Shown one piece after another: positions 1-4,996 of a DNA stretch of 6,583 nucleotides. The notes beneath the pieces were generated by a model. That model saw nothing but the letters and a program-made list of their open reading frames with translations. It ran no database searches and had not been told where the DNA came from. The stretch is from Synergistaceae bacterium (GTDB taxonomy: Bacteria > Synergistota > Synergistia > Synergistales > Aminobacteriaceae). Each line of letters starts with the position of its first letter. Positions within the stretch are counted from its first letter, which is position 1. Location: positions 1-6,583 of the forward strand of contig JAFVEW010000041.1 of the NCBI GenBank assembly GCA_017475805.1, given 5' to 3'. The position numbers were made by a program, and so were the translations under genes.

Positions 1-45
1 GCTACGTTAAGTAACGGCGTTATCTATAAAACAAAACCAACCTAA
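1..45 (+). CDS. Possible C-terminal end of an upstream gene (partial)
   Basis: Frame 1 is open from the window edge to a TAA at 43-45 and would encode 14 residues ending in IYKTKPT. The other two forward frames hit stops within the first 15 bases. A strong intrinsic terminator begins nine bases after the stop, as expected for the end of a transcription unit. Fourteen codons are too few to name a product, and the stretch could equally be untranslated RNA. Confidence 0.33.
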   Translation, partial: ATLSNGVIYKTKPT

Positions 46-53
46 TGAAGAAA

Positions 54-92
54 TTCCCTGTCTCGCGGCATGAGGCAGGGAGTTTTCTTTTT
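54..92 (+). terminator. Intrinsic terminator of the upstream unit
   Basis: A 10-bp stem (55-64 with 72-81, one G-U pair) closes a 7-nt loop (GCGGCAT) and is followed by TTTTCTTTTT at 83-92. An A-run before the stem (51-53) can pair with the first T residues and lengthen the helix. This is a textbook Rho-independent terminator on the plus strand and separates the ATPase gene from whatever lies upstream. Confidence 0.88.
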
Positions 93-125
93 AGTGAGGA
101 GTTAGGAGTGAGGAATGAGGAGTGG
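93..125 (+). repeat. G/A-rich dispersed repeat, copy 1
   Basis: The segment consists of variants of the units AGTGAGGA, GTTAGGAG and AATGAGGAG. Closely related sequence recurs at 5991-6023 in the same orientation and at 6051-6082 inverted. It starts directly after the T-tract of the upstream terminator. The repeat itself contains GGAG followed six bases later by ATG (115-117), so it looks like a ribosome binding site plus start codon. Confidence 0.75.
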
Positions 126-2337
126 AAAAACTGTGAAGGCTTCACAACAATCAAAACGCGGCTTTTCTTTTTCAATGAGAAATTGTCGTGATAAACTTTT
201 AGTTAATATAAAATATTCTTGCAGGGATATTAAAAAATTCCATGCAAAAATTTTCAAAGTTCAAGAGGCTTACTCCGGCGACGCTATGAAAGGTCTTGCG
301 CGTATTCACCCTGACGATATGGCCGCGCTTAATCTCAATGAGGGCGATTTAATCGAAATCATCGGCAAAAAAACAACTCCCGCAAGAGTCAGAGCAGGAG
401 ATCGTGAAGTCGGCCGTGATGTTATTCAAATTGACGGCCTAATTCGTGAGAACGCAGGAACTTCTATTGATGAAAGAGTCAATGTAGAAAGCAGCATAAC
501 TTATCATTTCGCAGGAAGCGCAACTATTCAACCGCTCGGCGACGTTAAACTCACTGACAAAGAAAAAGACGAAAGTTATATTCTCTCAATGCTCGAAGGT
601 CAAGCCGTCCGAACAGGCGACAGACTTAGAATTAATATGTTCGGGACTCGAGTCTGTGATTTTTCCGTCAACGCTACGACCCCCGAAGGCACTGTAATTT
701 TTAATAAATCTACATACTTAAACATATTAAAACCTGTAGAAGCTAATCATGTTCATAAAATTTCATATGAAGATATAGGCGGCTTAGGCTCTCAAATAAA
801 AAAAGTCCGAGAGATGATTGAATTGCCTTTAAGATTTCCGCAAATTTTTGAAAAATTAGGGATTCAACCGCCGCGTGGTGTGCTTTTATACGGGCCTCCC
901 GGCACAGGAAAAACTGTTATCGCCCGCGCCGTAGCGAATGAAACAGACGCTTGGTTCACTCATATATCAGGGCCTGAAATAATCGGCAAATTTTACGGTG
1001 AAAGCGAGGAAAGACTCCGAAAAATTTTCGAGGAAGCTCAAGACCGCGCGCCGTCGATAATTTTTATTGATGAGATTGACGCCATAGCCCCTAAGCGTGA
1101 AGATATGGGCGGCGAAAAACAAGTTGAACGCCGTGTTGTTGCTCAGCTCTTGGCCTTAATGGACGGATTAAAATCGCGCGGACAATTAATCGTTATCGGA
1201 GCTACTAACATTCCTAACGCTCTTGACCCTGCTTTGAGGAGGCCGGGACGTTTTGATCGTGAAATTTCAATTCCGATCCCTGATAGAAAAGGCAGGCTTG
1301 AAATTCTTAAAATTCATACTCGCGGAATGCCTCTCGCTAAAGACGTTGACTTGAAAAAAATCGCGGATTTATCTCACGGTTTTGTCGGGGCGGATTTAGA
1401 AGCTCTTGCAAAAGAGGCCGCAATGTCATGCGTCAGAGACATTTTGCCGTTCGTGAATTTTCAGACTCAGGAAATCCCTTATGAAAAAATTTCGAGTCTT
1501 GAAGTCGGCATGAAACATTTTATGAATGCCCTTTTAGAAACAGAACCTTCAGCAACCCGCGAAGTTTTTGTTGAAATTCCTGAAACGACTTGGAACGATG
1601 TCGCTGGCCTTGACGAAATTAAAACTGAATTAATTAATGCTGTCGAATGGCCTTTGAAACACTCAGAAATTTTTGAACGTTACGAAATTCAATCTGCGCG
1701 TGGAATTTTGCTTCACGGAGCAAGCGGCACAGGAAAAACTCTTTTAGTTAAGGCTCTTGCTCATGAAAGCGGCGTGAATTTTATAAACGTTCAGAGCGCG
1801 AATGTTCTTTCACGTTATTTAGGCGAAAGCGAACGGGCTTTGAAGGATATTTTTAGAGTCGCCAAGCAGGCCGCTCCGTCGATAATTTGCTTTGACGAAA
1901 TTGAAAATTTATTCCCTGAACGTTCAGGAATAAGCTCGCAATTCTCTTCAACTGAAAGCCGCTTAACAGGACAATTTATGAATGAACTTCACGGTCTTGA
2001 AGAGTTAAACGGCGTTACTGTAATAGCGACAACGAATCGAATAGATTTACTCGATAAATCGTTATTAAACTCACGAGCCTTTGACTTAAAATTTGAGATG
2101 CCTTTGCCGGACGAAAAAACACGCGAAAAAATCTTTGCGATTTCTCTTAGAAAAAAGCCGCTCGATAATAACGTAAAAATTTCAGAGCTTGCTAAAATTT
2201 CAGAAAATTTTTCTGGCGGAGATATTGATTTAATTTGCCGCCGTGCCTCGATCGAGGCTTTGAAACGCGACAATGAGAATTTTATTTTGAAAAATTCAGA
2301 TTTTGAAAACGCATTTAAGGTCATAAAAAGCAATTAG
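115..2337 (+). CDS. Cdc48/VAT-family AAA+ ATPase with two ATPase domains
   Basis: Members of this family are hexameric unfoldases that thread proteins through a central pore. Residues about 50-205 match the Cdc48 N-terminal module (EAYSGDAMKGLARIHPDD). Domain D1 has Walker A GPPGTGKT at 260-267, aromatic pore loop KFYG at 292-295, Walker B FIDE at 317-320, and the second-region motif LRRPGRFD with both arginine fingers (R376, R379). Domain D2 has Walker A GASGTGKT at 535-542, pore RYLG at 567-570, Walker B FDE at 593-595 and TTNR ending at 642, but LLNSRAFD where RPGRFD is expected. The C-terminus (VIKSN) lacks a hydrophobic-Tyr-X tail. The start is uncertain: ATG 115 has a GGAG six bases upstream but lies in a repeat, ATG 175 lacks a Shine-Dalgarno, and the first 47 residues look non-homologous to the family. 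rluD follows after 21 bases, probably in the same operon. Confidence 0.9.
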   Translation: MRSGKTVKASQQSKRGFSFSMRNCRDKLLVNIKYSCRDIKKFHAKIFKVQEAYSGDAMKGLARIHPDDMAALNLNEGDLIEIIGKKTTPARVRAGDREVGRDVIQIDGLIRENAGTSIDERVNVESSITYHFAGSATIQPLGDVKLTDKEKDESYILSMLEGQAVRTGDRLRINMFGTRVCDFSVNATTPEGTVIFNKSTYLNILKPVEANHVHKISYEDIGGLGSQIKKVREMIELPLRFPQIFEKLGIQPPRGVLLYGPPGTGKTVIARAVANETDAWFTHISGPEIIGKFYGESEERLRKIFEEAQDRAPSIIFIDEIDAIAPKREDMGGEKQVERRVVAQLLALMDGLKSRGQLIVIGATNIPNALDPALRRPGRFDREISIPIPDRKGRLEILKIHTRGMPLAKDVDLKKIADLSHGFVGADLEALAKEAAMSCVRDILPFVNFQTQEIPYEKISSLEVGMKHFMNALLETEPSATREVFVEIPETTWNDVAGLDEIKTELINAVEWPLKHSEIFERYEIQSARGILLHGASGTGKTLLVKALAHESGVNFINVQSANVLSRYLGESERALKDIFRVAKQAAPSIICFDEIENLFPERSGISSQFSSTESRLTGQFMNELHGLEELNGVTVIATTNRIDLLDKSLLNSRAFDLKFEMPLPDEKTREKIFAISLRKKPLDNNVKISELAKISENFSGGDIDLICRRASIEALKRDNENFILKNSDFENAFKVIKSN
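132..146. other. Perfect 15-base odd palindrome, possible operator or hairpin
   Basis: TGTGAAG and CTTCACA flank a single central G and are perfectly inverted. The site lies between the upstream terminator and the conserved part of the ATPase gene, about 40 bases before a candidate -35 box. It could bind a dimeric regulator, or form a short hairpin in an RNA that crosses it. Nothing in the window identifies a cognate protein. Confidence 0.4.
183..212 (+). promoter_or_regulatory. Candidate promoter for the Cdc48-type ATPase gene
   Basis: TTGTCG (183-188) and TATAAA (207-212) are 18 bases apart, giving a predicted transcript start near 219. An SD-like AGGGA lies at 223-227 and an ATG at 242. 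The arrangement is only reasonable if the true coding start lies near 242 rather than 115, because otherwise the promoter sits inside the gene. Treat it as tentative. Confidence 0.35.
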
Positions 2338-2358
2338 AAATTAGGAAGTAAAAAAATA

Positions 2359-3375
2359 ATGGAAGATGCTTTAGAAATTCTTGAAGAATTTGAAACAGAA
2401 ACAGAAAACGAACTTGAAAATCTTATCGGAGAAAGTGAAGTTGAAGTTGACAACGACGCCGAAAAAATAATTGAAATCACAGCCGAAGAAAATTCAGAGC
2501 GTCTCGATACATTTTTAGCAGAAAAATTAGATTTTTCACGGTCTCGTGTTGCTAACATGATTAGAAATAAATTAATAACAAACGAGGCCGTAAGAAATAA
2601 TCAAGAACGATACTTGAAACCGTCTAGGAAAGTTCAAACAGGCGATAAATTTTTCGTGAAAATTTTTGCTTCTAACAACGAAAATTTTTTGAGAGCCGAG
2701 CCTGTCGATTTTGAAGTCGTTTATGAAGACTCTGATATTTTAGTCATTAATAAACCCTCAGGAGTCGTTGTTCACCCTTCGCCCGGCAACTGGCGAAACA
2801 CTCTTGTGAACGGCCTTGTCTATCGTTATCCTGAAATGAAAAAGTTAATGGCTTGGTTAAGACCCGGCATAGTTCACAGATTAGATTCTGGAACTTCGGG
2901 CTTAATGGTCGTAGCGAGAACAGAAGGCTCTACAAGGGAGCTTCAACGAATGTTCAAAGATAGAGAGATCGATAAAAATTACATTGCGCTTGCTCACGGC
3001 AGGCCAAAGAGACCCGAAGGCACGATTTCCGGCCCGATTGATAGAGACCCCGACAATTTTTTGAAGATGGCAATAATTGCGGGCGGCAAACCTTCATTGA
3101 CGGGCTATAAAGTTTTATGGACTCGAAATAATATTTCTATGGTGAAGTTCAAACTTTATACGGGACGAACGCATCAAATTCGCGTGCATTTTTCCGCGCT
3201 GGGCTGTCCTTTAGTCGGCGATTGCACTTATGGAGCTCCTGAAAATGAGTCAGAGCTTGGCCGCGTATATTTACATTCATGGCGTTTAAGTTTCAAGCAC
3301 CCTGTAACAGGCGAACAAATGAATTTCAAAAAAAATATAACGCCGGATTTTTTAGATTATATTAAGAATCTTTGA
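2359..3375 (+). CDS. rluD: RluA/RluD-family 23S rRNA pseudouridine synthase
   Basis: The enzyme isomerises uridine to pseudouridine in RNA; RluD acts on helix 69 of 23S rRNA. Residues 48 to about 100 form an S4 RNA-binding domain (ERLDTFLAEKL, then RSRVANMIRNKLI). The catalytic domain follows, with YEDSDILVINKPSGVVVHP, the signature HRLDSGTSGLMVV at 173-185 with catalytic Asp176, and GRTHQIRVHFSALG near the end. Its 338 residues compare with about 326 in E. coli RluD; the excess is a strongly acidic N-terminal extension of about 45 residues. The ATG is preceded by AGGAAG with about ten bases spacing. S4-containing RluC and RluD types are hard to separate by eye, so the specific rRNA target is inferred. 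It lies 21 bases behind the ATPase gene and no promoter is evident between them. Confidence 0.9.
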   Translation: MEDALEILEEFETETENELENLIGESEVEVDNDAEKIIEITAEENSERLDTFLAEKLDFSRSRVANMIRNKLITNEAVRNNQERYLKPSRKVQTGDKFFVKIFASNNENFLRAEPVDFEVVYEDSDILVINKPSGVVVHPSPGNWRNTLVNGLVYRYPEMKKLMAWLRPGIVHRLDSGTSGLMVVARTEGSTRELQRMFKDREIDKNYIALAHGRPKRPEGTISGPIDRDPDNFLKMAIIAGGKPSLTGYKVLWTRNNISMVKFKLYTGRTHQIRVHFSALGCPLVGDCTYGAPENESELGRVYLHSWRLSFKHPVTGEQMNFKKNITPDFLDYIKNL

Positions 3376-3403
3376 ATTTAATTCCCTTCTTTCGTGATAG
3401 AAT
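3372..3403 (+). promoter_or_regulatory. Extended -10 promoter of the small-peptide gene
   Basis: TGATAGAAT (3395-3403) is an extended -10 element with hexamer TAGAAT at 3398-3403. A TTGAAT at 3372-3377 overlaps the rluD stop codon but stands 20 bases away, and TTTAAT at 3377-3382 stands 15 bases away, so the -35 is weak. The predicted start near 3409-3410 coincides with the base of a stable hairpin, which would put the hairpin at the very 5' end of the RNA. Confidence 0.55.
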
Positions 3404-3408
3404 CTACT

Positions 3409-3428
3409 TGCCTGTTACTCAGCAGGTA
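3409..3428 (+). other. 5'-terminal hairpin of the small-peptide mRNA
   Basis: The bases 3409-3414 pair with 3423-3428 (six pairs, one G-U), leaving an 8-nt loop TTACTCAG, or a 4-nt loop if two further weak pairs form. It would sit at the predicted RNA 5' end, a position where a hairpin commonly shields mRNA from degradation. The loop bases TTACTCA (3415-3421) are a perfect complement of TGAGTAA (3631-3637) in the terminator loop of the neighbouring small RNA, which suggests a loop-loop contact. Confidence 0.55.
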
Positions 3429-3448
3429 CTCTCTCAGGGAGGGAGGGG
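3429..3448 (+). promoter_or_regulatory. Purine-rich Shine-Dalgarno in a self-sequestering hairpin
   Basis: AGGGAGGGAGGGG at 3436-3448 contains several overlapping Shine-Dalgarno matches and ends six bases before the ATG at 3455, an optimal distance. Just upstream, CTCTCTC (3429-3435) can pair with GAGGGAG (3439-3445) across a 3-nt loop, giving seven pairs with two G-U. This would partly hide the ribosome binding site in the folded mRNA, a known device in type I toxin mRNAs. The fold was worked out by hand. Confidence 0.6.
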
Positions 3449-3454
3449 TTGTGT

Positions 3455-3535
3455 ATGAAATACTTCAAGGTTTTTAGCCTAAGTTTTTGGCTGGGGCGTT
3501 GGCATGTAAAAGTGTCAATTACTTGCTTAAAATAA
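3455..3535 (+). CDS. 26-residue cationic aromatic peptide, candidate type I toxin
   Basis: The ORF runs from ATG to TAA behind a very strong Shine-Dalgarno, and has its own promoter and terminator. The peptide starts MKYFKVFSLSFW and ends HVKVSITCLK. It holds four Lys, one Arg, one His, no acidic residue, and six aromatics (Y3, F4, F7, F11, W12, W16). A hydrophobic patch spans V6-L13; residues 16-24 alternate polar and nonpolar, so a membrane-active amphipathic strand or helix is plausible. In size, charge and style it resembles short type I toxins such as AapA of Helicobacter pylori, but I cannot show homology. The region around its start codon is complementary to the small RNA encoded just downstream. 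Alternatives are a regulatory leader peptide, or a chance ORF inside a structured RNA. Confidence 0.6.
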   Translation: MKYFKVFSLSFWLGRWHVKVSITCLK

Positions 3536-3543
3536 AGGTTTAT

Positions 3544-3567
3544 GGAGGGCTTGGTCCCTCTTCTTTT
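3544..3567 (+). terminator. Terminator of the small-peptide mRNA
   Basis: GAGGG (3545-3549) pairs with CCCTC (3556-3560) across a 6-nt loop, with an extra G-U pair below (3544 with 3561), and TTCTTTT follows to 3567. It starts nine bases after the TAA of the small ORF and would give an mRNA of about 158 nt. The stem is short, so termination may be incomplete. The loop and 3' arm overlap the -35 region of the next promoter. Confidence 0.65.
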
Positions 3568-3577
3568 ATGCTATAAT
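3551..3577 (+). promoter_or_regulatory. Promoter of the antisense small RNA
   Basis: TGCTATAAT at 3569-3577 is a consensus extended -10 element with a perfect TATAAT (3572-3577). TTGGTC at 3551-3556 is a partial -35 with a short 15-base spacer. The predicted start, near 3584, falls two bases before the segment complementary to the small-peptide mRNA. By -10 quality it is stronger than the promoter of the peptide gene, as expected for an antitoxin RNA. It may also feed dnaN by read-through. Confidence 0.7.
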
Positions 3578-3583
3578 ATAACC

Positions 3584-3653
3584 AATTGAAGTATTTGAAA
3601 ATCATACGCAATCGAAAACACTTCCGACCTTGAGTAAGTCGGGAGCTTTTTTT
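3584..3653 (+). ncRNA. Candidate antisense small RNA, about 70 nt, targeting the peptide mRNA
   Basis: The limits come from the TATAAT promoter and the terminator, giving a 5' single-stranded region of about 37 nt and a 3' terminator hairpin. Bases 3586-3596 (TTGAAGTATTT) perfectly complement codons 2-5 of the small ORF (3458-3468). Bases 3603-3613 (CATACGCAATC) complement the start codon, spacer and Shine-Dalgarno edge (3447-3457) with two G-U pairs. The six bases between them bulge. The terminator loop (TGAGTAA, 3631-3637) complements the apical loop of the mRNA 5' hairpin. All contacts are collinear and antiparallel. It would block ribosome entry and perhaps invite RNase III. Since both RNAs are on one strand, the same pairing could also form within a read-through transcript. 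Confidence 0.6.
3621..3653 (+). terminator. Strong terminator of the small RNA, 23 bases before dnaN
   Basis: CTTCCGAC (3621-3628) pairs with GTCGGGAG (3638-3645), eight pairs with one G-U, around a 9-nt loop CTTGAGTAA. The stem is followed by C and seven T residues (3647-3653). It is a near-ideal intrinsic terminator, yet dnaN starts at 3677, and I see no complete promoter in the 23 bases between. It therefore acts either as the end of a free small RNA or as an attenuator for dnaN. Confidence 0.85.
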
Positions 3654-3676
3654 AACGAAAGGAATGAAAATTTTTA

Positions 3677-4996
3677 ATGAAACTTGAATTACAGCGTCAA
3701 GACTTTCTAAAGGCTTGGCAGATTGCTGAAAAGTTTATCGACGCTAAATCCGCAAAAGAATCTATATCAGGAATTTTTGTCAGAGCTTTTGAAGACGGCA
3801 GAGTAACTCTTGAAGCTACTGACTTAAAAACTTCCGTGAGATGCGAAGCTGAAGGCGTCAACGTCATTGAGCCTGGCGTCGCTGTTGTTCCTGCTATGAT
3901 TTTAGGTAGCATGATAAAAAAATCAGCGTCAGATGATTTAATGTTAGAGGTAAATTCCGATAGAGGTCTTCTCAGCGCAGGCAAAAGTAAAACAAGATTC
4001 GCTATTATTTCTGCTGAAACATTCCCGAAAATTCCTGAAAGCTCCGGCGCAGAAAAAATTTTTGATTTTCAGGGCAGCGATTTTGCTAAAATGATAGCTG
4101 AAGGCGGCTCAGCTTCTTCAATGCCTCAAGACTTTCCTAAATATATTGGAACGTGTCTTTTAAGAGCAAAAGCCGGAAAAGACGATGAAAAAGGCAAAAT
4201 TACAATCGTCTCGACAGACGGAAAGAGACTCTCGCGTGCAGAGTCACCGTGCGAAAGTATTTCAAAAGAAACGGATTTATTATTGCCCGCTCAGGCTTTC
4301 AAAGATTTAGGCAAGACCTTAGCTTCAAATTATCCCGATAAAAACTTAAACATTTTAGCTGACGACTCAACTATCTGGTTTAGTCTTGAAGGCGTCGAAT
4401 TTTCAATAAGACTTATAGACGCAACATTCCCGATTTACGAAAGAATCTTAAATGACATCGTAGAAACTTCTCTGAAGATAAAAACAGAAGATTTGATTCC
4501 TGTACTTGATAGAATTGACATTATAGCTCGAACAATACCTGCTCATATTATGGCGATGATCTTAAACCCGAACGGCGAATTAAGAATCACGGCACGCGCT
4601 CCTGAACGCGGCACAGCAAGTGAGAGCATGAACACAAACATCGAAGGGAAATATTTGCAAGTCGGCTTTAACGTCGGTTATTTCCTTGACGGTTTGAAAA
4701 TTCTTGGCAACGGCGAAGTTAAAATAGAATTCAGCGGCGACGAGAGTCAGACTCGAATGAAACGCATTAACAGCGATGGCAGCGACAACAATGATTTTCT
4801 TTATATGCTCATGCCCGCAAGATTAAGCCAGCAAGATAGAATCGCTGAACAAGAAATGGGCGAATTTGAAAACGAGAACGAAAACGATAATAACGATAGC
4901 GTCGACGCTACTGATACTGAAGTTTATAACGCAGCTGAAAATAAAGACGCTGAAGAAAATAATCAGGAATTTCAAGATAATCAAGAAAATCAATAG
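3677..4996 (+). CDS. dnaN: DNA polymerase III beta subunit (sliding clamp) with an acidic C-terminal tail
   Basis: The protein forms the ring-shaped clamp that tethers DNA polymerase III and recruits other repair and replication proteins. The start (MKLELQRQDFLKAWQIAEKFI), LEATDLKTSVRC near residue 50, and the terminal YMLMPARL (376-383) are clamp hallmarks. The last five, MPARL at 379-383, correspond to the MPMRL end of E. coli DnaN that lines the partner-binding cleft. The core thus ends at residue 383, a normal length, and a 56-residue tail rich in Glu, Asp, Asn and Gln follows. The Shine-Dalgarno AAAGGA (3658-3663) lies about 13 bases from the ATG, longer than usual. recF overlaps its stop codon. 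dnaA is absent upstream, so this is not the classical dnaA-dnaN-recF order. Transcription probably depends on read-through from the small RNA region. Confidence 0.95.
   Translation: MKLELQRQDFLKAWQIAEKFIDAKSAKESISGIFVRAFEDGRVTLEATDLKTSVRCEAEGVNVIEPGVAVVPAMILGSMIKKSASDDLMLEVNSDRGLLSAGKSKTRFAIISAETFPKIPESSGAEKIFDFQGSDFAKMIAEGGSASSMPQDFPKYIGTCLLRAKAGKDDEKGKITIVSTDGKRLSRAESPCESISKETDLLLPAQAFKDLGKTLASNYPDKNLNILADDSTIWFSLEGVEFSIRLIDATFPIYERILNDIVETSLKIKTEDLIPVLDRIDIIARTIPAHIMAMILNPNGELRITARAPERGTASESMNTNIEGKYLQVGFNVGYFLDGLKILGNGEVKIEFSGDESQTRMKRINSDGSDNNDFLYMLMPARLSQQDRIAEQEMGEFENENENDNNDSVDATDTEVYNAAENKDAEENNQEFQDNQENQ

Noticed and set aside
1989..2558. Minus-strand open frames opposite the ATPase end and the rluD start
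   Set aside because: They are Ser/Phe-rich shadows of the acidic, AT-rich plus-strand genes, with no family motif and no independent start signal.
3595..3623. TTGAAA at 3595-3600 as the -35 of a dnaN promoter
   Set aside because: The bases 16-18 positions downstream (ACACTT region) do not resemble a -10 element, and the strong terminator would lie downstream of such a start.
3400..3655. A known structured RNA (6S, tmRNA, SRP RNA, RNase P RNA or T-box) in the gap before dnaN
   Set aside because: I found no tRNA-like ends, no SRP tetraloop region, no RNase P core and no T-box sequence. An internal perfect TATAAT, two terminators and a well-started ORF fit two short transcripts better than one long named RNA.
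3664..3687. Seven-codon ORF (MKIFNET) overlapping the dnaN start in another frame
   Set aside because: Its ATG touches the Shine-Dalgarno AAAGGA with almost no spacing, and it is too short to argue for; the Shine-Dalgarno serves dnaN better despite the long gap.
3697..3984. Minus-strand open frame opposite dnaN
   Set aside because: It lies wholly under a confidently identified gene and shows no motif or start signal of its own.
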